Source: Psychrosphaera saromensis
GTDB taxonomy: Bacteria; Pseudomonadota; Gammaproteobacteria; Enterobacterales; Alteromonadaceae
Direction: 5' to 3'
Assembly: GCF_002954545.1 (NCBI RefSeq)
Contig: NZ_MSCH01000003.1
Location: 1,961,991-2,025,990 of the forward strand
DNA length: 64,000 nucleotides
The notes under the pieces are model-generated. The model saw only the letters and a list, made by a program, of their open reading frames with translations, was not told where the DNA came from and made no database searches. Position numbers and translations under genes: made by a program. How positions within the stretch are numbered: position 1 is the first letter of the stretch; every line of letters begins with the position of its first letter. Of the stretch, positions 18,607 to 28,351 are shown piece after piece.

Positions 18607-19950
18607 ATGATCAATCAAATGACATTAGAGCAAAAGCTAGAAAAGTATGAAGGCTGGATTAATAATGCCAAGCCTGAAGTGTCTGGACGCTTAACTAAAG
18701 TAACCGGATTAACACTTGAAGCGGTTGGTTGCAGTGCGCCGTTAGGTGGACATTGCCGTATTCAAACCTTAAGCGGTGAAGTTGATGCCGAAGTTGTAGG
18801 TTTTGAAAACGATAAATTATTCCTTATGCCAATTGATCAAATTGGCGGCATTATGCCCGGTGGCCGTGTAACGGTTTCACATAATACTAATGAGTTACCT
18901 TTATCTCTTAAGCTATTAGGGCGAGTGATAGATCCAATGGGTGAACCTTTGGATGGTCTCGGTCCTATTGAAGCCGACGTCAATGCTCAACAAAAAAGTA
19001 AACCACTTAATCCATTAGATAGACGCCCAGTAAAAACGGCCATTGATGTTGGTGTAAAAGCAATTAATGGCATCATCAGTATCGGACAAGGTCAACGAAT
19101 GGGCTTGTTCGCCGGTTCTGGTGTTGGTAAATCTGTACTCCTTGGCATGATGACCAGAGGCACAAGTGCCGACGTTATCGTGGTTGGTTTGATAGGTGAA
19201 CGTGGTCGAGAAGTAAAAGAATTTATTGACGAAATATTAGGTGAAGAAGGCCGAGAAAAAGCCGTCGTGGTGGCAGCACCTGCCGACATGTCTCCAATAC
19301 GTCGTTTAAAGGGCTGTGAAACGGCCACTCAAATAGCTGAGTACTTTAGAGATAAAGGACTTAACGTTTTACTGCTTATTGACTCTATTACCCGCTATGC
19401 CCAAGCTCAGCGTGAAATCGCATTGGCTGTTGGTGAGCCTCCAGCAACAAAAGGTTACCCTGCATCGGTTTTTGCTAAGTTACCAGCGCTGGTGGAACGA
19501 GCCGGTAATGGCGGCGGGAACCAAGGTTCAATTACCGCATTTTATACCGTATTGTCAGAAGGCGATGATATGCAAGACCCTATTGCAGATGCCTCTAGGG
19601 CGATTCTCGATGGTCATATCGTATTATCCCGTGACCTAGCTGACTCAGGTCACTACCCGGCCATTGACGTGGCTAAGTCCATTAGTCGTGTTATGCCGCA
19701 AGTGGTTAGCCATGAGCATATGCAAATGGCATTAATATTCAAAAAATTACTATCGGCATACGAACAGAATAAAGACTTAATTTCGATTGGAGCTTATGCG
19801 CCAGGCAGTAATCCAATTGTTGATAAAGCCATTCAAATGAAGCCTGTTATGGATGCTTATTTGCAACAGACCATGAAAGACATAACGCCATATGATATGT
19901 CACTTTCACAATTGCAGCTGTTGACTAAACAGTTGCAGTTACAGAAATAG
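18607..19950 (+). CDS. fliI: Flagellum-specific export ATPase FliI
   Basis: 447 aa from the ATG at 18607, one base after the fliH stop; a GTG at 18595 inside fliH and an ATG at 18619 are alternatives. Walker [12 protein letters not shown] and Walker [17 protein letters not shown] are intact, and the sequence is of the F1-beta/FliI type throughout. FliI energises entry of export substrates into the flagellar type III apparatus together with FliH and FliJ, whose genes flank it. Confidence 0.95.
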   Translation: MINQMTLEQKLEKYEGWINNAKPEVSGRLTKVTGLTLEAVGCSAPLGGHCRIQTLSGEVDAEVVGFENDKLFLMPIDQIGGIMPGGRVTVSHNTNELPLSLKLLGRVIDPMGEPLDGLGPIEADVNAQQKSKPLNPLDRRPVKTAIDVGVKAINGIISIGQGQRMGLFAGSGVGKSVLLGMMTRGTSADVIVVGLIGERGREVKEFIDEILGEEGREKAVVVAAPADMSPIRRLKGCETATQIAEYFRDKGLNVLLLIDSITRYAQAQREIALAVGEPPATKGYPASVFAKLPALVERAGNGGGNQGSITAFYTVLSEGDDMQDPIADASRAILDGHIVLSRDLADSGHYPAIDVAKSISRVMPQVVSHEHMQMALIFKKLLSAYEQNKDLISIGAYAPGSNPIVDKAIQMKPVMDAYLQQTMKDITPYDMSLSQLQLLTKQLQLQK

Positions 19951-19967
19951 TAGGGGAGCTGTATACC

Positions 19968-20432
19968 TTGAAAGTTAATAAGCAATTAGAATTATTACTT
20001 AGAATTGAGTCGGAAAAAGAGCAGCGATATGCCACCGATTTACAATCAGCACAGTCATTTTTACAAGCGGGTAAAACTAAGCTAGACCAAGTTCTGAGTT
20101 ATAAACTAGGTTACTTACAAAAAATGCAATCTATGGGAAGTGATGGCGTTTTAGGCGGCAACTATCAGCACTTTCAACGCTTTATTGTGCAATTGGAAGA
20201 AGGCATAAAGAAACAAGTAGACGTGACTGAAACATCCAAACAAATATTAAAACAACGCAAAGATACTTGGTTAGAGCAGAACAAAAGAGTGAAGGCGGTT
20301 GAGACCTTAATAGAGAAGAAACGAATTATGATTCAGCAGGTTATGGATAAAGAAGAGCAGTCCATGTCAGATGAATTTGCCTCACAAAAGTTTATTCGAA
20401 ACAAGATTGCTAACGCTAATCAGTATAACTAA
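19968..20432 (+). CDS. fliJ: Flagellar export chaperone FliJ
   Basis: A 154-aa, highly charged coiled-coil protein beginning at TTG, with a strong RBS (AGGGGAG, 19952-19958) 9 bp upstream. Length and helical make-up match FliJ, the stalk protein of the FliHIJ ATPase. Position right after fliI supports this. Sequence conservation in the family is low, so context carries weight. Confidence 0.88.
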   Translation: MKVNKQLELLLRIESEKEQRYATDLQSAQSFLQAGKTKLDQVLSYKLGYLQKMQSMGSDGVLGGNYQHFQRFIVQLEEGIKKQVDVTETSKQILKQRKDTWLEQNKRVKAVETLIEKKRIMIQQVMDKEEQSMSDEFASQKFIRNKIANANQYN

Positions 20433-20544
20433 AGAAATATTGGAACAATATTTGAATAACACTAAGCAATAATGAGTTATGTAATAACTCTGTTTCAATA
20501 AAAACCGTTTCAATATTAGGTTCGCTCTCAGCGACGGAGATAAA

Positions 20545-22581
20545 ATGCTGCAAAATAATGTACTATTAAATCAGAGTGTTAGTGAGCCTAAGCGCGAACC
20601 TGTCGTCAATAAGTCGAGTCAAAATAATACCAACAGTAAATTTGAAGCTGCCATGTCTTACAGTCGTCAGCAGCAGTTAAAAACTGAACAGCGACAAGAT
20701 GCGGCAAGAAATGATCAACTTCGTCAGCAACAACGTCGCGAACAAGAGCAAGCCAAGTCTCAATCTCAGTCAAGAACTGAATCTGACAGCAAGGTGCAAG
20801 CGTCAACTGACAATCAAGTAAACTCGCGTAGTGATACTAATAACAAGAAAAATGAATCGAGCGATGTAAATTCAAAAAATACAGTAGCGAGCAATGACAC
20901 CAAGGCTACTGACGTTCAGTCAACTGAAGATAGCAATGCAACTCAGTTAGATGCTTCGTCTGGCAGTGAAACCTCGGCTTCTGAAGGCGACGATTCTGAA
21001 AACCTAAGCTCTGAAAACCTAAGCTCTGAAATTTTAGCTTCTGAAAGCTCAGCATCTAAAGATTTAGCTTCTGTAAATACGGCTTCTGAACAAACAAAAG
21101 AGATAAGCCCTTTATTGCTTAATGTTGGCGATGAGAAAATAAACACTCAAGCCAGTAGTGAAAATGAAGAGGCTGATGATATGTCGTGGTTAGATACTGT
21201 GATAAAAATCGTTGTTGATCATAAACAAAAAAATGACACCTCAGCAAATAATGATGTGTCGATTGATTTAGACGCAGAAACAACTGATGAGTCAATGGCG
21301 AGTGAAGAACTGGATAATGTTTTACAGAGTTCTGATCCAGAAGCCCTTCAAAAATTATTAGCTGAGCTTACTAGTTTAAAAGGCGAGCAAGCACAAGATG
21401 ACAGTAAAGTAGAGTTTTCTAATTTATCCAGCTTACTAACGAGCGATGTGATTAATACGGATAAAGAAACTGACGCATTAAGCAGTGACAGTTTAGATTT
21501 ATTAGGCAGTGAAATAGCAGACGAAGTTGTAGACGAATCAATTACGGATGAAATTGATACACAAGTTTTAGTTGCGAATACGGCCGCGGAAACCAAAAAT
21601 GTATTACCACAGAGTAATGACTCAGAATTAGCAAGCTCAGACAGTGAACAAAGCCTTGTGGCAGAAGACGGTTCAGATTTAATGTCAGAGAATACACAAA
21701 TATTTGCGAATTTGGCTGCTCAGCAGGAAACAAAGAATAGCGACACGATTAAGCAGCAGAGTTGGTTAGAGCAAGCGGCAAAAAATAGTAATGTACTTAA
21801 CTTTGCAAACCCGACATTGCAGGGACTAATAAAAAGTAACAATACTGGTGAAACAGAGCTTAATAAATTTAGCACTGAGCTAAATATAGATGCAGATGGC
21901 TTAACCAATGCCAAAGCGGATACAGGTAAAGACGGTGAGAGTAAATTGGATTCTGAAATGAAGTCTCTGCTAGACACAAGAACCGCTGCGCTTATGTCCA
22001 GCTCAGTAGACACTAGTAGCCGATTAAATGAGTCGGCTCAAAAGCCAGACTCGGTAGAAATTAATGGCGTGCAGTTAGATAAAACGCTGCAGTTACCAAA
22101 GTTAGAGAATTTATCTCAGGCAAAAAATGAAGCTTTATTGCGTGAGAATATCTTGTTTAATAAACAAGAGATGGCTAATCATATGCAACAGCAAATCGGT
22201 ATGATGCTGTCAAAAAATATGAAGTCGATTGATATACGTTTAGATCCACCTGATTTAGGTACAATGCAAATTAAGCTGACCATGAATAATGATCAGGCTT
22301 CGGTGAGCTTTGTTGTCTCTAATCAGCAAGCTAAAGATGCTTTGGATGCCAGTTTACCTCGTTTAAGAGATATGCTTGAACAACAAGGTATGGAATTAGC
22401 CGACAGCGATGTGCAGCATGGCAACGCCAAAGGTGAGTCTGAAACGGGTGACTCTGAAAACGGCGGCGCTAACGGAAATGGCACATCAGGTGAAGAGAAC
22501 CAAGATGAGGCTAATTTGGTGGCTCAAGATAACTTAAACCGGGCGATAAACTCGCCTTGGAATGTCGATTATTACGCGTAG
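20545..22581 (+). CDS. fliK: Flagellar hook-length control protein FliK
   Basis: A 678-aa secreted ruler protein. Residues 1-500 are low-complexity and rich in Ser, Asp, Glu and Asn, including short repeats (SSENL SSENL). The C-terminal Flg_hook domain (about 540-620: MKSIDIRLDPPDLGTMQIKL) is the conserved part that interacts with FlhB to switch export specificity. It is longer than enterobacterial FliK (about 400 aa); since the N-terminal part acts as a ruler, this could affect hook length. A weak hairpin (GAGTTAT/ATAACTC, 20474-20490) lies between fliJ and fliK. Confidence 0.92.
   Translation: MLQNNVLLNQSVSEPKREPVVNKSSQNNTNSKFEAAMSYSRQQQLKTEQRQDAARNDQLRQQQRREQEQAKSQSQSRTESDSKVQASTDNQVNSRSDTNNKKNESSDVNSKNTVASNDTKATDVQSTEDSNATQLDASSGSETSASEGDDSENLSSENLSSEILASESSASKDLASVNTASEQTKEISPLLLNVGDEKINTQASSENEEADDMSWLDTVIKIVVDHKQKNDTSANNDVSIDLDAETTDESMASEELDNVLQSSDPEALQKLLAELTSLKGEQAQDDSKVEFSNLSSLLTSDVINTDKETDALSSDSLDLLGSEIADEVVDESITDEIDTQVLVANTAAETKNVLPQSNDSELASSDSEQSLVAEDGSDLMSENTQIFANLAAQQETKNSDTIKQQSWLEQAAKNSNVLNFANPTLQGLIKSNNTGETELNKFSTELNIDADGLTNAKADTGKDGESKLDSEMKSLLDTRTAALMSSSVDTSSRLNESAQKPDSVEINGVQLDKTLQLPKLENLSQAKNEALLRENILFNKQEMANHMQQQIGMMLSKNMKSIDIRLDPPDLGTMQIKLTMNNDQASVSFVVSNQQAKDALDASLPRLRDMLEQQGMELADSDVQHGNAKGESETGDSENGGANGNGTSGEENQDEANLVAQDNLNRAINSPWNVDYYA
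20995..21024 (+). repeat. In-frame 15-bp direct repeat in fliK
   Basis: Two exact back-to-back copies of TCTGAAAACCTAAGC, encoding five residues each in the Ser/Glu-rich ruler region; degenerate copies follow. Slippage would change FliK length by five residues without a frameshift. Confidence 0.85.
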
Positions 22582-22654
22582 CTTTGTGTTAAATAACGCA
22601 AGTGAATGAATAGCCATGCAATTAATTCAGTTTTCGCAGGAAAATGCAGTTAAT

Positions 22655-22671
22655 TGGGCTTAGTTATTGCT
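22655..22671 (+). promoter_or_regulatory. Probable sigma54 promoter before fliL
   Basis: TGGGCTTAGTTATTGCT has GG and GC 10 bases apart and a good TTGCT -12 box; the -24 box is imperfect. It lies in the 150-bp gap between fliK and fliL and could start a fliL-flhB transcript. Confidence 0.45.
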
Positions 22672-22731
22672 TATTGTTGTAATGGCAAATACCATTGAAT
22701 TATAAGTTAATTAGGTATTACGGAGAAAGAG

Positions 22732-23262
22732 ATGGCTGAAGATAATGATTTAACAATGGAAGATGGTCCTAGCGGCAGTAAAAAAATGATAATTATGATT
22801 GCTGCGGTTATTCTAATACTGTTAGCAGTTGCTGGATTTTTTATGTTCTCAAGCAGCAGCGATAGTGCCGATGCTGCTAACGCAGATACTGAAGTTAGCG
22901 ATAGTCAAAATCAACCAGCTGAAATTGAGCCTGCTAGTACAGGTTCGGCTATGTATGTAACTATGCCAAGACCATTTACGTTTAATGTACCCGGTACAAC
23001 ACGTGATCGCTTAGTTCAAATAAAAGTACAACTTATGGTGCGTGGGGATAATAACCACGAACTTGCTAAACGTCATATACCATTAATCGAAGGAACGTTA
23101 TTAAAAGCGTTTAGTACGGCGAATGCGGATGATTTAGCCACGGTAGCTGGAAAAGATGCAGTGAAAGCAAAAGCGATAAAAGATGTGCAAAAAGCTGTAT
23201 TTGCAGTAGCTGGCTCGAAAATTATAGAGGATGTATTGTTTACTGGCTTTGTAATGCAGTAA
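22732..23262 (+). CDS. fliL: Flagellar basal-body-associated protein FliL
   Basis: A 176-aa single-pass membrane protein: acidic N-terminus, transmembrane helix about residues 19-40, a linker rich in Ser/Asp/Ala, then the periplasmic FliL domain (YVTMPRPFTFNVPG). FliL surrounds and supports the stator around the motor. RBS GGAG is 9 bp before the ATG. Confidence 0.93.
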   Translation: MAEDNDLTMEDGPSGSKKMIIMIAAVILILLAVAGFFMFSSSSDSADAANADTEVSDSQNQPAEIEPASTGSAMYVTMPRPFTFNVPGTTRDRLVQIKVQLMVRGDNNHELAKRHIPLIEGTLLKAFSTANADDLATVAGKDAVKAKAIKDVQKAVFAVAGSKIIEDVLFTGFVMQ

Positions 23263-23283
23263 CAATATAACTAAGAGAGTAAT

Positions 23284-24348
23284 ATGACTGATCTTCTGTC
23301 TCAAGACGAAATTGATGCGCTACTTCATGGTGTGGATGATGTAGAAGAAGAGGAAAATGATGAACCGGGTGGTAAATCCAACACCTTAGATTATGATTTT
23401 TCTTCTCAAGACCGTATCGTTCGTGGACGAATGCCTACACTTGAACTTGTTAACGAGCGTTTTGCTCGTCACATGAGGATCAGTTTATTTAATATGATGC
23501 GTCGTACGGCTGAAGTATCTATTAATGGCGTACAAATGATCAAGTTTGGTGAATATATACACACCTTATTTGTTCCAACTAGTTTAAACATGGTTCGATT
23601 TCGTCCGTTAAAAGGAACGGGATTGATCACCATGGAAGCGAGATTAGTCTTTATTTTAGTGGATAACTTCTTTGGTGGCGATGGTCGATATCACGCTAAA
23701 ATTGAAGGCCGCGAATTTACACCAACAGAAAGACGTATTATTCAAATGTTGTTAAAACTAATATTTGAAGATTACAAAGAAGCTTGGTCGCCAGTAATGG
23801 ATGTCTCTTTTGAATATTTAGATTCGGAAGTAAATCCGGCAATGGCAAACATAGTTTCGCCAACAGAAGTAATCGTAATAAGTTCATTCCATATTGAATT
23901 GGATGGCGGTGGTGGTGATTTCCACGTAGCCTTACCATATTCGATGTTAGAACCTATCCGCGAATTACTTGACGCTGGTGTTCAAAGTGATAATGAAGAT
24001 ACCGATTACCGTTGGAGTAAGGCACTACGTGATGAAATCATGGATGTTCATGTTGGTTTAAGCACGCAGATGTTGGAAATGGAATTACCTTTGAGCCAAG
24101 TTATGGAATTGAAAGATGGTGATATCATTCCAATTGAAATGCCAGAGCATATAACTGTCTTTATTGAAGATTTACCGACATACCGAGCTAAGTTAGGCCG
24201 TTGTCGTGATAATATCGCAATTCAGATTGCAGAAAAAATTAAACGTCCAGAATCATCTAAGTCGGAAATGAACGTACTGACCAAAGGTGGCCGTCGTCTG
24301 GATGATGACTCAGAACTTCTCGCGTTAGAAGATGATTTAGTATTATAA
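23284..24348 (+). CDS. fliM: Flagellar motor switch protein FliM
   Basis: A 354-aa C-ring protein. Its N-terminal peptide DLLSQDEIDALLHG is the conserved CheY-phosphate binding site. A CheC/FliM middle domain (with GGDG at the centre) and a C-terminal SpoA domain (about 260-330) follow. With FliG and FliN it sets rotation direction. It is 20 bp after fliL and 13 bp before fliN. Confidence 0.96.
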   Translation: MTDLLSQDEIDALLHGVDDVEEEENDEPGGKSNTLDYDFSSQDRIVRGRMPTLELVNERFARHMRISLFNMMRRTAEVSINGVQMIKFGEYIHTLFVPTSLNMVRFRPLKGTGLITMEARLVFILVDNFFGGDGRYHAKIEGREFTPTERRIIQMLLKLIFEDYKEAWSPVMDVSFEYLDSEVNPAMANIVSPTEVIVISSFHIELDGGGGDFHVALPYSMLEPIRELLDAGVQSDNEDTDYRWSKALRDEIMDVHVGLSTQMLEMELPLSQVMELKDGDIIPIEMPEHITVFIEDLPTYRAKLGRCRDNIAIQIAEKIKRPESSKSEMNVLTKGGRRLDDDSELLALEDDLVL

Positions 24349-24361
24349 GGGGTAAATGGCC

Positions 24362-24766
24362 ATGAGTGACGAACAAGATACTATGGACGAATGGGCTGCA
24401 GCGTTAGTTGAGTCTGGTGATGATGGCGCTGGTGGTGCAGATGATGTAGTTCCAGCTGAACTTGAAGAATTACAAGATACTAGTGCGACTCTAAACGAAG
24501 ATGAGTCTAGAAAATTAGAAACTATTTTAGATATCCCTGTTAATATTTCGATGGAAGTAGGGCGTAGTAAAATAAGTATTCGTAATTTACTTCAACTAAA
24601 TCAAGGTTCTGTAGTAGAGTTAGACCGGGTTGCTGGTGAACCTCTTGATGTATTAGTTAATGGTACATTAATCGCACACGGTGAAGTGGTTGTGGTTAAT
24701 GACAAATTTGGTATTCGATTAACGGATGTAATAAGTCAAATTGAACGTATTAAAAAATTACGCTAG
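24362..24766 (+). CDS. fliN: Flagellar motor switch protein FliN
   Basis: 134 aa from ATG 24362, chosen because the RBS AAGGGG (24347-24352) is 9 bp away; an in-frame ATG at 24356 is only 3 bp from it. The C-terminal SpoA domain (IPVNISMEVGRSKISIRNLL, then FGIRLTDVIS) is typical of FliN, which forms the bottom of the C-ring and a docking site for FliH. Its 3' end overlaps fliO by 26 bp. Confidence 0.95.
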   Translation: MSDEQDTMDEWAAALVESGDDGAGGADDVVPAELEELQDTSATLNEDESRKLETILDIPVNISMEVGRSKISIRNLLQLNQGSVVELDRVAGEPLDVLVNGTLIAHGEVVVVNDKFGIRLTDVISQIERIKKLR

Positions 24767-25247
24767 TCATTTAAAGCGTTATCTATTTGTAGCATCATTA
24801 GGTCTAACGACCAATGATGCTTTTTGCTTTTCAGAAAAGCAAACTGAAGTCATTGATACTGGCACTGGACTAAACACTCAAACGGGTAGTTTAGTGTCAA
24901 TGTTGATGGCCTTGTTGTTTGTGCTTTTTGTGATCTTTGTGATTGCTTGGTTTGCTAAAAAGTTTAATTTAACCCCAGCTTCATCAGAGCATTTTAAATT
25001 GGTCAGTAGCATGTCGCTCGGCGGACGTGAACGTATAGTGATCATTGATGTTCAAGGTGAACAGCATGCTATTGGGGTAACAAATCAAAGCGTTAATCAC
25101 TTGTTTAAGTTAGACAATAAAATAGAAAAACCAACACAAGCATTGACAGATAACAGTTTGGTTAACAAAATAAATAAAGTATTTGGTTATACACCGCCAG
25201 CAAAAGCGACTAATAATAAAAGCTCTAACGTAAAGGATGCTAAATAG
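24741..25247 (+). CDS. fliO: Flagellar export component FliO
   Basis: A 168-aa membrane protein. No ATG suits; the TTG at 24741 inside fliN gives the full frame, though a start further in cannot be excluded. One strong transmembrane helix (about 53-70, [18 protein letters not shown]) is followed by the cytosolic FliO domain ([24 protein letters not shown]). FliO helps FliP assemble in the export gate. Overlaps fliP by 1 bp. Confidence 0.85.
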   Translation: MNVLKNYASHLKRYLFVASLGLTTNDAFCFSEKQTEVIDTGTGLNTQTGSLVSMLMALLFVLFVIFVIAWFAKKFNLTPASSEHFKLVSSMSLGGRERIVIIDVQGEQHAIGVTNQSVNHLFKLDNKIEKPTQALTDNSLVNKINKVFGYTPPAKATNNKSSNVKDAK

Positions 25248-25999
25248 TGAAATTTATCCTTATTGGAATGGTATTGTTTCTATCTGTATTTACGCCTGAT
25301 GTATTTGCTGAAGGTGGAGCTTTTTCAGCACTAACCATCACAGACAATCCTGACGGTTCAAAAGATTACAGCGTAACACTGCAAGTACTAGCTATGATGA
25401 CGGCGCTGAGCTTTATTCCAGCGATTGTTATGTTGATGACGTCATTTACCCGCATTATTGTTGTATTAGCTATTCTTAGACAAGCGATGGGCTTACAACA
25501 AACACCAAATAGCCAAATCTTAATTGGTATTTCGTTGTTCTTAACGTTTTTTATTATGGCGCCTGTTTTTGATGAAATTCATCAAACGGCAGTAGAACCC
25601 TATTTAAACGAAGATATAACCTCTATCCAAGCTTATGAAATTGGTAAAATACCAATGCGTGAATTTATGTTGGCGCAAACTCGTATTACAGATTTACAAA
25701 CCTTTGCTGAAATAGCGGGTTACACTGAGCTAAATTCACCGGATGAATTACCAATGTCGGTGATCATTCCATCATTTGTTACATCCGAATTAAAAACCGC
25801 ATTCCAAATTGGTTTTATGTTTTTTATCCCATTTTTGATTATAGATTTAGTGGTGGCGTCGGTATTAATGGCAATGGGTATGATGATGTTGTCGCCAATG
25901 ATAGTGTCACTGCCATTTAAACTTATGATGTTTGTATTAGTCGATGGTTGGTCTTTAGTTATGAGTACCTTAGCGAAAAGCTTTGGGTTAGGGACTTAG
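25247..25999 (+). CDS. fliP: Flagellar export gate protein FliP
   Basis: A 250-aa protein with GTG start (TAGTG overlap with fliO), cleavable signal peptide (ends near VFA, residue 21) and four later membrane helices. Family motifs [19 protein letters not shown] and the C-terminal [16 protein letters not shown] are clear. Five FliP subunits build the core of the export gate with FliQ and FliR. Confidence 0.96.
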   Translation: MKFILIGMVLFLSVFTPDVFAEGGAFSALTITDNPDGSKDYSVTLQVLAMMTALSFIPAIVMLMTSFTRIIVVLAILRQAMGLQQTPNSQILIGISLFLTFFIMAPVFDEIHQTAVEPYLNEDITSIQAYEIGKIPMREFMLAQTRITDLQTFAEIAGYTELNSPDELPMSVIIPSFVTSELKTAFQIGFMFFIPFLIIDLVVASVLMAMGMMMLSPMIVSLPFKLMMFVLVDGWSLVMSTLAKSFGLGT

Positions 26000-26001
26000 C
26001 T

Positions 26002-26271
26002 ATGAGTCCTGAAATGTTCGTTGATATATTACGTGATGCATTATGGCTAATTATTATTTTGGTCGCTGCAATTGTGGTCCCGAGCTTAATTGTTGGTTTA
26101 ATCGTTGCGGTATTCCAAGCAGCAACCTCAATCAATGAACAAACGTTAAGCTTCTTGCCACGTCTTATCGTAACTTTATTAGCCGTTATGTTTGCAGGGC
26201 ACTGGATAACTGGAATGATCATGGATTTCACTATCGAGCTAGTTCAGCGTATTCCCTCAGTGATTGGTTAA
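26002..26271 (+). CDS. fliQ: Flagellar export gate protein FliQ
   Basis: 89 aa from ATG 26002; a longer frame opens at 25948 inside fliP but FliQ proteins are about 89 aa and begin like this (MSPEMFVDILRDALW). Two transmembrane helices flank the conserved loop AVFQAATSINEQTLSFLP. It packs around FliP5-FliR in the export gate. Confidence 0.96.
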   Translation: MSPEMFVDILRDALWLIIILVAAIVVPSLIVGLIVAVFQAATSINEQTLSFLPRLIVTLLAVMFAGHWITGMIMDFTIELVQRIPSVIG

Positions 26272-26286
26272 CAAAGGCCACTTATA

Positions 26287-27060
26287 ATGGAAGTATTGCT
26301 GCAGCAACTCATGCAATATCAAGCAGATTTATTACTCCCCTTTACCCGTATCTCAGCCATGATGATGGTAATGGTTGGACTTGGTGCTAGGACGATACCT
26401 GGGCCAATAAAATCGGCTTATGCAGTAGCTATTACTATTATGGTCATGCCTATGTTGCCGCCATCTCCATTTACCAATTTATTTTCCTTTGAAATGGTTA
26501 TTCGCGTTACACAACAAGTCATGATCGGCAGTGCTGTTGGCTTTGTTTCAGTTATATTTCTACAAATTTTTGTTATTGCAGGACAAGCTATTGCTATGCA
26601 ATCAGGCTTAGGTTTTGCTTCTATGGTTGACCCAGCGAACGGCATGAGTGTTCCAGCCGTTGGTCAATTCTTCTTAGTCTTATCTACTTTATTATTTTGG
26701 TCTATTGATGGCCATATCGCTATGATCCAATTGATAGTGCAAAGTTTTACTTTATTACCAATAACCGATGAATGGATTGCCACAGGTAGTTTTTATGATT
26801 TAGCGGTATTTGGTGGCTGGATGTTTGCTGCTGCGTTAATTTTATCTATATCGCCATTAGTTGCGATGTTAGTGATTAATTTAAGCTTTGGGATCATGAC
26901 GCGTGCTGCACCACAATTGAATATATTTTCGATTGGTTTTCCATTTACTATGATGTCTGGTTTAATTGTAATGTGGATCACGATGGAAAGTTTTGTTTTC
27001 CACTTTGAAAATAACTGGCAAACGTCACTCGAAATGATGTGTAAAATAATTGGTTGTTAA
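26287..27060 (+). CDS. fliR: Flagellar export gate protein FliR
   Basis: A 257-aa polytopic membrane protein. FliR signatures include the N-terminal PFTRISAMMMVMVGLGARTIPG, the central GLGFASMVDPANG and the late RAAPQLNIFSIGFP. One FliR closes the FliP ring in the export gate. 15 bp after fliQ and 11 bp before flhB. Confidence 0.96.
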   Translation: MEVLLQQLMQYQADLLLPFTRISAMMMVMVGLGARTIPGPIKSAYAVAITIMVMPMLPPSPFTNLFSFEMVIRVTQQVMIGSAVGFVSVIFLQIFVIAGQAIAMQSGLGFASMVDPANGMSVPAVGQFFLVLSTLLFWSIDGHIAMIQLIVQSFTLLPITDEWIATGSFYDLAVFGGWMFAAALILSISPLVAMLVINLSFGIMTRAAPQLNIFSIGFPFTMMSGLIVMWITMESFVFHFENNWQTSLEMMCKIIGC

Positions 27061-27071
27061 CGGAGCATTAA

Positions 27072-28202
27072 ATGGCTGAAGGTAGCGACGCAGAAAAAAC
27101 AGAAGACCCCACCGCCAAGCGTCAAGAAGACGCCCGGAAAAAAGGTCAGATAGCTCGCTCTAAAGAACTAGGCACTACTGGTGTTCTGGTTGCTTCTGCT
27201 GCTTCGTTGTTGATGTTTGGTAGTGGTTTAGCCATCGCCCTAATGGATGACATGAGGTCTAAATTTGCACTAGACCGTGATGATATCTTTGACCCCAAAA
27301 AAATGTTTCAGGCAATGGGGGAGTCTCTTTCTGCGGTATCAATGCCAATGTTTGCCATTTTTGCATTTATTTTATTTGCGGCGTTTGTGGCGAACAGCTT
27401 ATTAGGTGGTATTAATTTTAGCTGGCAGGCGATGGCACCTAAATTAAATAAAATGTCACCAGCTAAAGGCTTCAAAAGGATGTTTGGTAGCCAAGCATTA
27501 GTTGAGTTAGTTAAGTCCATCTTAAAAGTGATTGTGGTGGCCTTTGTTGCCATCATGCTAATTAAAATTTATATCAGAGACATCTTATTTTTAAGCGTTC
27601 AAGATTTACCTGGGAATACTCAAGAGGCGACTCTATTGCTCGCTTGGGTGTTTATGGGGTTATGCTGCTCTACTATTGTGATTGCGATAATAGATGTGCC
27701 ATTTCAAATCTGGAACCACAGCAAACAGCTAAAAATGAGTAAACAAGAAGTTAAGGATGAGTACAAATCAACGGAAGGTAATCCAGAAATAAAAGGGCGT
27801 ATTAGACAAGTCCAACACGAAATATCTCAACGCCGTATGATGAAAGATGTACCAGACGCTGACGTAGTTGTTACTAATCCAACTCATTATTCAGTTGCTA
27901 TTAAATATGACATAACAAAATCATCGTCTCCTTATATTGTTGCCAAAGGAGCCGACCTGATGGCGATGCAAATTAGAAAAATTGCCAAAGAGAAAGACGT
28001 TCCAATAGTAATCACTCCGCTGTTAACGCGCTCAATCTATTACACAACTGAATTAAATCAAGAGATCCCAGAACAGTTATTTGTCGCTGTTGCTCAAGTT
28101 CTTGCCTATGTTTATCAGCTCGATCTGTATAACAAAGGCAAAGGAAGCAAACCAAAAGACTTATCACGAAACTTACCAATTCCTCCCGAGTTAAGACATT
28201 AA
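27072..28202 (+). CDS. flhB: Flagellar export switch protein FlhB
   Basis: A 376-aa protein with four membrane helices and a cytosolic autoprotease domain. The self-cleavage motif NPTH is at residues 269-272, the same position as in E. coli. The N-terminus has the usual EKTEDPTAKRQEDARKKGQ. After cleavage FlhB switches export from rod/hook to filament proteins in response to FliK. Confidence 0.96.
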   Translation: MAEGSDAEKTEDPTAKRQEDARKKGQIARSKELGTTGVLVASAASLLMFGSGLAIALMDDMRSKFALDRDDIFDPKKMFQAMGESLSAVSMPMFAIFAFILFAAFVANSLLGGINFSWQAMAPKLNKMSPAKGFKRMFGSQALVELVKSILKVIVVAFVAIMLIKIYIRDILFLSVQDLPGNTQEATLLLAWVFMGLCCSTIVIAIIDVPFQIWNHSKQLKMSKQEVKDEYKSTEGNPEIKGRIRQVQHEISQRRMMKDVPDADVVVTNPTHYSVAIKYDITKSSSPYIVAKGADLMAMQIRKIAKEKDVPIVITPLLTRSIYYTTELNQEIPEQLFVAVAQVLAYVYQLDLYNKGKGSKPKDLSRNLPIPPELRH

Positions 28203-28296
28203 AGTCGATTTCACCTGAGTTTTTTGTAACCTTAGCGGACGATGTTCAGGTTATAAATTAGCCTTGTTAATACGAGTCAATTCCTTGACCAATAAT

Positions 28297-28313
28297 TTGG
28301 CCTGATCTTTGCT
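28297..28313 (+). promoter_or_regulatory. Sigma54 promoter of flhA-flhF-flhG-fliA
   Basis: TTGGCCTGATCTTTGCT has GG and GC 10 bases apart and a perfect TTGCT box. It lies in the 149-bp gap between flhB and flhA, 38 bp before the chosen flhA start. In vibrios flhA heads its own sigma54-dependent operon, which agrees. Confidence 0.7.
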
Positions 28314-28351
28314 CAACTACCTACTAATAAGTAAGTTAAGTGGTAGTTTTA

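Noticed and set aside
20521-20545. GG-N10-GC sequence before fliK as a sigma54 promoter
   Set aside because: Only the GG and GC fit; the -24 and -12 boxes around them do not match, and it would overlap the RBS.
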